From positions 7,442,501 through 7,506,500 of the forward strand of contig NC_065571.1 of the NCBI RefSeq assembly GCF_937616625.2: a stretch of 64,000 nt of DNA. The letters run 5' to 3'. The DNA comes from Mercurialis annua. Taxonomy: Eukaryota; Streptophyta; Magnoliopsida; Malpighiales; Euphorbiaceae. The notes under the pieces were generated by a model. The model saw nothing but the letters and a program-made list of their open reading frames with translations. It was not told the origin of the DNA and searched no databases. The translations under genes and the position numbers were made by a program. Below are positions 12,312-22,437 of the stretch, piece after piece. How positions within the stretch are numbered: the stretch's first letter is position 1; each line of letters opens with the position of its first letter.

Positions 12312-12563
12312 ATGGCTATAACGAAGCAAACATATTTGGTCTTCTATGGCTTGATAATTTTGATAATCTTGTTTATGGGAAACGCCATTGCTGGCGTGCC
12401 CTCTATTGATGTAGGAGCAGCATTTAAAAAACCCATTGAAAACGCAAGAAAAAAAGCTATAGCCAGAGGGGTACCTTTAAAACCATTTGATGGCAATTAT
12501 GATCCTGCATTTAAAGGACAGTATACTAGAGGTAGAAATGAAATTCCTAAAATTTATGATTAA
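12312..12563 (+). CDS. Small secreted protein, 83 residues, unknown family
   Basis: Single-exon ORF beginning MAITKQ. Residues 8-27 form a hydrophobic segment (LVFYGLIILIILFMGNAIA) that reads as a signal peptide with likely cleavage after an AIA motif, leaving a mature chain of about 55 residues. The mature part has no cysteine, so it is not a cysteine-rich peptide. It is basic in the middle (KKAIARG) and has a Gly/Pro/aromatic block (PFDGNYDPAFKGQYTRGRN) that looks like a conserved core. It does not match the CLE, CEP, PSY, IDA or RALF motifs I know. A TATA-like box lies upstream and AATAAATAAATAAATAAATG at 12659-12678 could serve as poly(A) signal. An extracellular role is inferred from the signal peptide only. 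The ORF is short, so chance cannot be excluded, but the signal peptide plus promoter and poly(A) context favours a real gene. Confidence 0.55.
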   Translation: MAITKQTYLVFYGLIILIILFMGNAIAGVPSIDVGAAFKKPIENARKKAIARGVPLKPFDGNYDPAFKGQYTRGRNEIPKIYD

Positions 12564-12759
12564 GTAATTTTAATCATTTACTTATTATAGTTATTTTTTC
12601 TCATTATCTATCATATGGTTTTGTGTTCTTTTTTTATTTATTGCAAGCTTGTCCTTGTGAATAAATAAATAAATAAATGTTATGTAATTCGTGTAAGAAA
12701 AAAGATGAAGTGGAAATGAAGTGTCTGATACTTATATTCAAATAATTTAATTTCATTTA

Positions 12760-15395
12760 GGGCCTGTTTGGTTCAGCTGTTTCTTGTAGTTGGTGGCTGT
12801 TAGCTGTTGCTGATAGCTGTTAGCTGTTGGCTGATAGCTGTTAGCTGGTAGCTGATAGACCATAAGTGTTTGATGAGATTTAATTAGCTATATCTGTTTA
12901 TATATAAAATGACTATAAAGGGCATAATTTTTGTTTTTATTTATTAAATTATGAATATATTATATCATATATTATTTAATAAAAGTATTAATAATTATTT
13001 TTTATAAGAAGTAATATTTAGTTTAAACTTATTTAGATATTTTTTTGATAAATTTATAATAAATTTTTCAAAAAGTTATTAAATTATATTTGTTTGAGAA
13101 AGTCACAAAAATACCACAAAATAACTCTTCCTTTTCACACTTTACCAAAAATTTGAAATCTTTACAGTGGCACCACTTTATTTTCATTGGTATCATTATG
13201 CTGACATAAGCATGCATCATGCATCAACATGATGCACGCTGACATCAAGTGCACCAAATGTAATGACCTGTGATGTTTTTTTTTCTTTTTTCAATAAAAC
13301 AAAAACTTGTATCATATATTTAACATTGAAACTGAATCTTGCAAAAAAAAATTATAATATATTTATTTAAATTTTAAATTTTAAATTTTAAAATATCAAT
13401 ATTAATCTTAATTTTAAAAATATTAATATATTAAATTTTAAAAATATAAAAATACACAAATTATACACTTTAAAAGAAATTATTTTATGTATTACAGATA
13501 TATTATTGATACACGCTGAATACGGTTTTGATGCATAAGTAATATTTATATTATGTATAAATTATGTATCAGAGATGTATTTATTAAGTATATATATATA
13601 TATATATATATAAATTATATATTAACGATGTATATATTTAAACACATTTAAAAATGTATCTATCATATATCACGAAACATTTAAAAAAAATGCATATATC
13701 ATGTATAACTCATGTATCTGCGATATATCTATTAAGTAAATTTTAAAATGTATCTATTGTGTATGATTATATAGTAAAAATATATTTATCACATATAAAT
13801 TATGTATCAAAGATATATCAAATATGTATTTAATTTTTTTATTATAAAACTAAAAAAAGATGTAAAAAATGTGTCAATTATGTATAAATTATGTATCAAT
13901 GATGTATATATTAAGTACATTTAAAAAATGTATCTATCATGTTTATTATTATTATTATTATTATTATTTTTTTTGATAAATATCACGTATAAATTATATA
14001 TCGGAGATATATCACATATGTATCATACATGTATCAAATATGTATCGGAGATGTATCAAATATTCTTTTTAAATGCCTTTTGTGTGTTTTGATTATTTCT
14101 TAATTTTTTTACGTAAATTAAATTCATCGTATGTATTTTTTTGAAAGGAAATTGAATATATCAACTATGTATCGGAGATGTATCAAATATGTAAAAGAAA
14201 TGTATCCAATATGTATATCGAATATATATTTATGATATAAAATTTTAAACAATCATCTATTATAAAATAAACTACAAAACTAATAATAAATGTATTAGAA
14301 ATGTATCAAACATGTATCAGAAGTATATCAAATATGTATCAGAGTTGTATCAAATATATATTTGATTATTTTTAAAATTTTAACGTAATTTGACAATATT
14401 TTATTTAAATATGTATTTTCTCAAACTTAAAATTAATATTTTTTTGTTTACTATTTCAACTATCTTCCATTTGACTTAGGCATCAGAGTTTAGTCGGACC
14501 AAACCGGTCCGATTCACTTTGACCTTGAAGAACAATCATTAATATTTTTTTTTTAAAATAAGTTATTATATTTCATACTTAATGTGAAAAAATAAAAATA
14601 TAAAAATGAGTCTACTAAGTATATCTACTAGCCTAATGATTTAAGTAAAATTACAAGTAATAAATTATTAAAGAAAAAATTAAAATATAATTTTAATAAG
14701 AAACTTTTAACATTTAAATAAATTATCAGTACTAATAAAATAATATTGTGAAATTAGCATAACTATAATAAGGCTAAAGAAGTAATTATGTATGAAAATA
14801 TTGGATAGATTTCTCATGTTTAGTATATAAAACAAAAAAAATGGGATATGCATTATTACAAGTAAAAAAAAAAGAATGAGATTGGCATTATCCAGTTAGC
14901 GTGTAAGAAGGAGGCAGGTTGTCGTGGACTTATCCATTAAAAAGGAAAATAAGTGTTTTGTGGGTGTGGATATTTAAAAAGATGGTGCTGGTGAAAAGTA
15001 TTAGAGAAATATGGTAAGGAAGTAAACTAAGTAAGAAAAAAGGTATTGTGTGAAAATTGAAGCTCTTTTTGTGGTTTTTTTGTTATTTTCTCTATTTGTT
15101 TTAATATAGATAAAATAATTTTATATAATTTATAAATGATTAGAGTATTTAAAAATAAATTAAATAATTTTATATATAAAAAAAGATATATTCTAATAGG
15201 GGTAATTTTGTCTAAATAATGAAACAGCTAGCAGCTGTTGGCAAAAAGCTCCAAAATGGTGCTTTTCAAACAGCAGCTGTTGGAGGTTCAAAAAGCTCCA
15301 AAAAGCTCTGAAAAATTTCTCACCAAACACTTTGGTGGAGTTTTTTTAAAAGTAAAAGCCAAAAGTTTCACCAAAAAGCTGAACCAAACACCCCC
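12760..15395. mobile_element. PIF/Harbinger (Tourist-like) non-autonomous element, 2.6 kb
   Basis: The left end GGGCCTGTTTGGTTCAGCT is matched by the inverted right end AGCTGAACCAAACACCCCC. Both are flanked by TTA (12757-12759 and 15396-15398), the 3-bp duplication of this superfamily. Subterminal regions carry repeated AGCTGTTAGC/CAGCAGCTGTTGG motifs (12780-12860 and 15225-15310). No transposase or other ORF is present. The middle (about 13490-14365) is filled with irregular TGTATC-type repeats. At 2.6 kb it is far longer than a typical Tourist MITE, so it is either a deletion derivative or a MITE that has gained filler DNA. Confidence 0.8.
13490..14365 (+). repeat. Irregular tandem TGTATCA(G/A)AGATGTATCAAATA repeats
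   Basis: At least twenty variants of TATGTATCA, GATGTATCA and AAATGTATC recur with irregular spacing, interrupted by a TA run (about 13590-13611) and a TTA run (about 13945-13970). They lie wholly within the Harbinger-like element. Confidence 0.65.
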
Positions 15396-15404
15396 TTAGT
15401 CTTT

Positions 15405-15490
15405 TTTTTTTGAAATTTAACGAGATACTGTCAATAATTCGGCAGTTACAGGTATGAGATATTCAGGAAGTGACAAAACCACTCCTGATG
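15405..15490 (-). mobile_element. LINE 3'-end fragment
   Basis: Read on the minus strand, the stretch carries a block beginning TTCAGGTCATCAGGAGTGG and ends in CTCGTTAAATTTC plus an A-run (the T-run at about 15405-15414). The TCAGGTCAT..GAGTGG..TGTCA block also occurs next to the LINE remnant at 45590-45640, so both are probably 3' pieces of one LINE family. Confidence 0.45.
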
Positions 15491-15499
15491 ACCTGAATA

Positions 15500-15802
15500 T
15501 AATCTTTTTACGAAAAGGTTATCAAATCATAAAAAAAATGATTATCAAACTTTAACTTGTTAATAGAACGGTTAATGAACTATAAAAGTTATATAACAGT
15601 TACTCAACTATTTATTTTTTTATTTTTTACAAAAAGGTTACAAGCAAATTGTCTCACTATATAAACATATTTTTCTTGTCCACATCATTAAAATGGTAAA
15701 CCTTTTATTTTTGGTAATCATTTCGTAACTTTTAATAGTTTGATAACTGTTTTATAAAAACTATAGTTCAATAATCATTTTATAACTTTAAAATTCGGCA
15801 AC
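15500..15802. repeat. Left part of the palindromic repeat split by the LTR element
   Basis: AAAGGTTATCAAATCA..AACGGTTAATGAACT words are followed by inverted counterparts (GGTAATCATTTCGTAACTTTTAATAG, AATTCGGCAACTG). The unit continues after the LTR element at 24823, so the retrotransposon landed in it. Confidence 0.55.
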
Positions 15803-18188
15803 TGTAATACTCCAAAATAAGTAATTAGTTAATTGGACCACGTGTCCAGTTTTGAGTCGCAGAAGTAACGATATCGGAAAGTTTTCCGATAGATAAGTTT
15901 TAGCAGGTCGGTTTTAGAAAAGATTATTATTGAGAAAATTTATATTATATTTCAATTCTAAAGTTAGAATTGGAATAAAAAGGAAAAATGGCAAGAAAAG
16001 TCCAATATAGGGCACAGGGACCAAAGTGGTAATTTAGCCGCTTTGTGTCGAAAATGGTAATATTGGATTTTTACGGGAAAGTGCTAATATCGAATTTTGT
16101 ATTATTTATCGGATATAAATAATGTGTATAAGTCGTAATAAAAGAGTTTAACGATTTAGCTATGGACTAAATTGTATAAAAGAAAAGTTTAAAGGATAAA
16201 TGATAAGAAACAAAAAGAACAAGGATCAAAGTGGGCTTTTAGCCAAATAATATAAGAAAGGAAATATGAAATGAAGAATCAGAGGAAGGTTCGAGAGAAA
16301 GGAAAGGTTATCGCCGATTACACCGTTTCGCCGCCGTTTTGCCGTTCGGCGTCCGATTCAAGCGATTTTCGCGGCCATCTCTCCGGAATTCAATCCTCTA
16401 CTGATCTTGAGCTTTATTTCAAGGTAAATCTTCGGATTTTTGGTGCTAAAAGCAAGTTTATAGGCTGTTTTTATGAGATTGTGATTTTGGGTTGAATTTG
16501 ACGTTTTTGAAGTTATTATGACATTTATGAAGAAACCGAGATATGGGTATTGACTAGGGAAGTGTTTATCACGTCGGGGTTGTGGCGAAACCCCGGAAAA
16601 CTTGATTTCCGGGGCTGTGCACGTGGTGCACGACCGTGCACCACGGTGCACGAACGTGTACTTGATTACACGAACGTGTACCTACCGAAGGGCACGCCCG
16701 TGCACCCTGACTCACCCCCATGCGTATGCAAGTTATAATTGACCTAGGTATTCGACGTTTTGAGTAATTTGACTCTAAAGAACGGGTTTCGGACCTTGAG
16801 AATCATTAATCTCGAGATTAGCTCGACGTTTTAGATATATAATAATAATGGAAAACGTCAAGGACGTTAAGCAATTCTCAATTATGAGAAATAGTATTCG
16901 CTAAATCGTTTATACGACTAAAGTTATTGAATACGTAAACAAGTATAAAATGAAATTAAATCCTAAAACTTAAAAGTATTATACGTATAAGAATGCGAGA
17001 ATCACGTCTAACTATTAACGATTTATCAGACGTGTCAGCGAGTAGTGGAGTCAATAGAGGCGGACTAGCGAGAGCGTACTATCAGATCGATCATATCATT
17101 TCTTGGTTTGCGGTCACTGTGAGTTGTACTTTTACTTTCATGTATTAAAACTATTTGATATATATATACTGTTTTCACGCATCGCATTATATATAATTGA
17201 TTGAAATGTTATATGTTTATTTAATTTCTATATATGGGAACTAGTATGCGATCCGAAGAAACTAGCTACCTATTGGGTGTCAATAGGCTGTGTGATCACC
17301 AGTATCGAGTCAGTCTAGTATGTTTGCATTTGAGAAATGACTTGGCACAGCTGGGAGCTGTTGATGAATATGAAATTTACGATTGGGTTTCTGATACGAG
17401 TGAGTACTCGGCTACGGTGTAGTCTGGAGTCCCCGTATCTAGTGATTGGGCCACCAGCGAGTTGGACTCGCAATTGATATTTACGATTGGGTTAAATGAT
17501 ATATGATTATTCGAGAGATGTGTCGCATGCTAGGATATTAGTTTCGTACGGATCAAATACATGTTTATATGTTTCATATTATTGTTTTCTTGAAATGCGA
17601 TGCTATGTTTTTATACTAATACTGTTAGTAAATGTCAACTCACTCAGTATTTTCCCAAATACTGACCTCTCACCTTTGATGTCTCATAGGTGCTTAGTTT
17701 GTAGACCTAGCTAGAAGCCAATTTTGAAGTGCAGAAGTCATCTGTATATGTTAGTTTATGACTTCTGTGAACGCTGCAGTAGTGGTCCTTCGTCGATAGT
17801 ATAGTAGCCTAGACAGCAGTTCATTTTGATTGTATATATTAACTGTTGTTATTGTTTTATATGCATTTTGATAGGCTACGTGTTTAGTATATAATCCACG
17901 GCCCCAGATGCCGGTGAGATGTTTAAAACACTAACTGATATATATAGTACCGCGAGGCCAGTTCGTACAGTATACGGTAACTAGAGCCCGTGAGGTTTTG
18001 AAACAGTTAGTGTAAATGTATGATTATATGTTATATATGTATATTTTCTTCCGTTTGTTGATATTGTTTATTTTATATTATATTATATTTGCGAAAAATT
18101 AATTGTGATTTTAGGCTTGCTACGGGTTCCGGAGCTACCACTACCGTTCCCTAGCGCCGGTTGCGGCTCAATATTTTGGGTCGTGACA
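15803..18188 (+). repeat. 5' LTR (2386 bp) of the non-autonomous LTR retrotransposon
   Basis: Starts TGTAATACTCC and ends GGGTCGTGACA, i.e. TG...CA. It aligns along its whole length with 22438-24822, with about two dozen differences seen by eye (roughly 1%). It contains a cluster of GTGCAC and ACGTG palindromes at 16617-16720 and an (ATAT) patch near 17158. Short ORFs here are duplicated in the other LTR and have no recognisable domain. The LTR length and the flanking signals fit a Ty3/gypsy-type element. Confidence 0.93.
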
Positions 18189-18192
18189 ATGT

Positions 18193-18210
18193 TGGTATCA
18201 GAGCCTGGTT
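18193..18210 (+). other. Primer binding site, initiator-Met tRNA type
   Basis: TGGTATCAGAGCCTGGTT four bases after the LTR's terminal CA. TGGTATCAGAGC is the usual complement of the 3' end of plant initiator methionine tRNA. Confidence 0.9.
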
Positions 18211-18612
18211 TGGTCCAGTTACCACTGCTAGATTTGTTTAATTGTCTGTTTGACTAGAAGTATTTTGTCAGTAAGTATACCTAGGAACTACTGCAGCAAG
18301 AGTCAGACCGTAGTTGTCTGTTATTATGTGATATATGTATTGGTAATTTGTAGTATGACGCGCGCGAACCAGGACTATTGAGTTAGTAAGTGAATAGTAT
18401 CTGTTTATACGGACGACGAAGACAATTAAGTATTTATACTAGGAGATAGAAAGTGGTTATGTGGTTGCAAATTATGAACGATTGAGATGGTAAAGTGTTG
18501 GTTACTTGCGTTGAGATTATTAAATGGACAATTGCTTGCGAATTACGTGCGACTGGATTAAATACTAAATGTTTATAGCATTTTGTAAGCTGATATTGGG
18601 ATTGCGTGAGAA

Positions 18613-19674
18613 ATGGGTTCAGATGGTCGCTTACGTTTGAAATTGTTTCTTTTCAGCATGTCTGGGCAAAATGAAGCTCAGTTGCATGCTGAGGAAGAAC
18701 GGGAGGAAGCGCCTCCTATATTTCAAAACGGGTTTCATAACGAAGTAGGCGAACCATCTGGGGTCCATCAGAATGGATTCCACGCAGATACTAGAACATC
18801 GCCAGAAATATATCAACATGGTTTTATGTCTGTGTCGGAGATAGGTGGTTCTTCTGGAAACCGAGTTAGAATGCATTCACCGGAGATAGAGTACAGTGAA
18901 GAAGAGGAAGAGGAACCGGAAGAGGATCCTGAAGAAGATCCTGAGGAAGACCCTGAAGAGGATCCTGAGGAGGATCCAGAAGAAGAATTAGAAGAAGAAG
19001 CAGATGAGGAAAATCCTCAGGAAGAAGAGTATGAAGAAGAAGAAGAGTTAGATGAATTAGATGTCGAGGAATACAGAGGTGACTATTTCTGGTCAGGTGT
19101 GCGGAGATACCGCAATTTGAGGGAAGATGCGGACATAGCTAACGGTCAGGCGCAAATAGCTTTAAATCAAGTTAGAAGGCAGATGCGTTCTTTTTCTAGA
19201 GGGATGTTGACTGTAGGGGCGTACTCTACTGATTTTCTGCGGATGGCAGAGGGAGTCCCTGATCTGAACGAAAGCAATAGGACTATTAATCGTAGGTATG
19301 TCAGGGGTTTAGGACCTCAGTTTGATGAGCTGTACGAGCACGTGGATGAACATTTTAGTACACTTACTACAATGGCCCGTAGGATTGAGACAGAGCATGA
19401 ATGGGCGGGCGATCCGGTACGACCCTATTACTTTAGACGTGAGTACCACCCAGATTACGTCAGTACGTCCTCCAGAACTACAACCAACCCCTATTTTGTG
19501 CAAAGAGGTGGAAGAAACTCTGGTAGAACAGTTAGGGGCCGACATACAGGCGTAGTTATTAGGGAACCTAACGTTCCGCGTCAGGCACCTCCAAGTATTA
19601 GCGATTTATATGCTTTCAGTAATTGTGTTTATGTGTTTGCATTACTGTGTTTATATATCTGTTGCATTGCATGA
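18613..19674 (+). CDS. Acidic ORF of the LTR element, 353 residues, unknown function
   Basis: The only long ORF in the internal region, starting about 420 bp after the PBS. A second in-frame Met at residue 16 (MSGQNEAQ) is an alternative start. Domains in order: residues 35-75 hold three copies of a FQNGF/HQNGF/YQHGF motif; about 95-150 is a very acidic tract including five EEDP units in tandem; about 155-260 is a mixed helical region with many Arg (RRYRNLREDADIA, ALNQVRRQMR) that could be a coiled coil or gag-like core; 270-325 is basic and Arg/Gly-rich (RGGRNSGRTVRGRH); the last 20 residues are strongly hydrophobic with Cys and Tyr. No zinc knuckle (CX2CX4HX4C), protease or polymerase motif is seen. 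It may be a much diverged gag, a captured host sequence or a novel element protein. The long open frame in a young element suggests it is, or recently was, translated. Confidence 0.6.
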   Translation: MGSDGRLRLKLFLFSMSGQNEAQLHAEEEREEAPPIFQNGFHNEVGEPSGVHQNGFHADTRTSPEIYQHGFMSVSEIGGSSGNRVRMHSPEIEYSEEEEEEPEEDPEEDPEEDPEEDPEEDPEEELEEEADEENPQEEEYEEEEELDELDVEEYRGDYFWSGVRRYRNLREDADIANGQAQIALNQVRRQMRSFSRGMLTVGAYSTDFLRMAEGVPDLNESNRTINRRYVRGLGPQFDELYEHVDEHFSTLTTMARRIETEHEWAGDPVRPYYFRREYHPDYVSTSSRTTTNPYFVQRGGRNSGRTVRGRHTGVVIREPNVPRQAPPSISDLYAFSNCVYVFALLCLYICCIA

Positions 19675-19679
19675 TAGAA

Positions 19680-22420
19680 TAGAATATGCCTATTGGATAA
19701 AAACCTCAGAAAGTGAGAACCTATAGGAAGCGCTGTTGTTAAACACGCGACTAATAAAAGAACATACGAACATAATTTACAAAAGCAATAACATAATAAA
19801 CACCATATAATACATTTGATGTAAACGTAATTCCTATAGTACATTCTAGAAGTTGTAAAGAAGGAAATGGTTAATTAACCGGAAATCGATGTGAAACATC
19901 GGTACCTGCGTCTATATATGACTGGATGCAATATATCGAAGAAGTGGATGTGGTGTTTACAGTAGTAGAAAATTTGAATTGAATTGAGCTGTCGGAAATA
20001 AGAAAAAGAAGTGATATGACATAAGAATAGTCAGTAAAACGACAGAAAGTGACAGCAATATAAAAATTTGAAATATACTCAATAAGCAAAGAAAGCCGTT
20101 GATAGTCGCAGAGTGTACAGTCTGGAGTAAACTTATGTTTTATGAAAAGTGTGAAGAAATTTTAAAAAATTTCAAAGTACGATTGTGCTCAGACATCGCA
20201 TATAATATTGCATAATCACGATAGGAATGCATAAGAAAATGATTTTCAAACTCAACATCATGCATCATATCTTTGTAATTATACAGAAAATGCGATTTTA
20301 AGCAACTCTTTGGTGATGAGAGGTGTCATCACTCTGAGCTACAATTGTACCAATGATTTCAAATGATTTATGAAAAGTGATTTAAAAGAGCTGGCCAGCC
20401 AAAGGATGTTTTGAAATCTTTTGTTTGATGAGTGAACTCAGATGTGAAACTCTGCGACGAATAATAAAAGATTCCTAATAAATAAGAATAAGACTTGTAA
20501 AATAAACCCTAATAACAGAACAAAGCCGTATTAACGATTAATTGCGACAAAGCAAACAAGATTAAAGTAAAGTTTGAATAAGAAGTTATCGCCAGAGAGC
20601 ATGTGCAGATAAGCTGCAATGCACTGGCAATACTTAAGGATACGATATTTATCCTTATGATAAAATGAAGAATGAAATGACAGAGAGTTGTGTTAGGCGA
20701 AAGAAACGTACAAGCACGTAAGGATGAAGAATATAACAATTTTTCTCATAGAGAAAGTAGCAATCCAAAGTCATAATTGGAGGAAAAAGATTAAAAGTAT
20801 GAAGGACGAAAAGGTGGTAATATGAATGATGAACATCAAGTGATATTTAAAGGATATACAACCTTATAATACCAGTGTTCGAAGAATACAGAAGTAGAAA
20901 GAAAAGATATAAATAAATCAAGAAAGATAATAATGCTATATGACTGATATTAGGTGAAGTAACTAATATCAGCGTCATGAATTATAAGCTGCGTTAACAA
21001 AAAGGAGAAAGGTTAAGTGTAAAATTCTAACATAAGCAGAAAAGCACAGGTATAGGTGTACGTGTTAATAAATGTAAGAGATACGTCAGAATGATTATTA
21101 GAATAAAGTGGCAATAGTGGAGCTATTATAAAACAAAGGAAAGATACAGTGAATACAGTAAGTAAAGAATAAAGTAATACTTTATTACTTTTGAACAGAA
21201 AGGAGTGAATTGCAGCTAAGAAGTCACGATGTCATAAGGACAAGGGATGATACCAGTACGAAGAAAACAAGTTATTTAAAAGACAATTAGAACCATGTTA
21301 TAAGTGCTAAAGAAGCATAAGGAGTGTAGGACAACAAAAAATCGAAACTATACCCTAATTTTGGAAATTACAAAGTCAAGTATGATTTAAATGCTAAAAG
21401 TGATCGAGAACACTCCAAGAAGAAGATGTGAGACGAAAGAGAAGGATGTTTATACAGTAAGAAAGAAATTAAGTGAAAGTTAATTAATGAGAAAGATTCT
21501 CGAAACAAATAAACGTTAAAGAAACATATGAAATTCTTATGAAATTATAATAAATAAAGAAATGTGACGTAAAGGAAAGACAGTTTTGACTGAAAAGTCA
21601 ATAAGAAACTCAAAATGAACCTCAAAAGAGTAATTAGAGGAAAGGTGAAGAAGATAAGAATATGAGTAGTACTAGCAAACAAGGGCATCTGTACAAGCCA
21701 TATAATCGAAGGTAACGTGAAATGAAACGTTTAAGACAATGGTAAGTGAATGAAGGATCACGATCAACAAACGACGTGAAGTTCACGATAGCTTAAAGAA
21801 GCGAAAGAATAAGAAATGGAAGATAGTGAAGTATGTATCAAGTTTAGCTACGTTAAGAAGTAACAGATGTGTTAAACGTAAAGCAAGTTGAGAAAGATTG
21901 AATAATAAAGAATGAAGTGTTAGATAATGACAGCAAGGAATGAAAAATGACAAGAACCAGTTAGAAAAGGAAGGTGATAACTACTGACGATAAGAAAGAT
22001 CATAACTGCAAGTTTTGATTACAAGAGAAAATACCCATAGAGGTATGAGTAAAGTAAATACGTCATCAAGGATGTAATCGACACGTCGTGAGTATTCACG
22101 TACAAGGAGACGAGTAGCATCTCAATGACGACTAGTTATAGATGACGTCAGAATTACATTGCCAACGGTACGTCCTAAGCCACATTATTTTGGAAAGGCA
22201 ACAGACAAGACAAAGAGAAACAACACGAAAAGTTTCAACGATACAGTGGGAAGAAGCTATAATCAATTAGCAACAAGTGTGAAGTCACAGCTGTAAGTAG
22301 AAAGTTAAGAGTTTAAGTAAAAGAAAAAGGCTGCGACTAAAACATACTAAGGGACGTCAAGGAAATTGTAAAGATAACTTAAGATCCCGACAAGATTTAT
22401 GAAAATTCGAGGACGAATTT
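19680..22420 (+). other. Purine-rich non-coding internal region of the LTR element
   Basis: About 2.7 kb with no ORF above roughly 80 codons. The plus strand is visibly purine-heavy (GAAAGA, AAGAAG, AATAAAG words) and stop codons are frequent in all frames. In a full-length element gag-pol would occupy this space. Confidence 0.75.
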
Positions 22421-22424
22421 TTAT

Positions 22425-22437
22425 AAGGGGGGTAGAA
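22425..22437 (+). other. Polypurine tract
   Basis: AAGGGGGGTAGAA directly before the 3' LTR, the expected plus-strand primer site. It follows TTCGAGGACGAATTT, a sequence usual in front of the 3' LTR of Tekay/Del-type elements. Confidence 0.8.

Noticed and set aside
16271..17714. Short ORFs in the 5' LTR, copied in the 3' LTR
   Set aside because: Identical pairs are expected from LTR duplication; no domain or codon bias is seen, and U3/R/U5 regions are normally non-coding.
19309..20739. Minus-strand ORFs of 71-78 codons in the LTR element
   Set aside because: They lie opposite the acidic ORF or in the purine-skewed region, where complementary stops are rare by composition.
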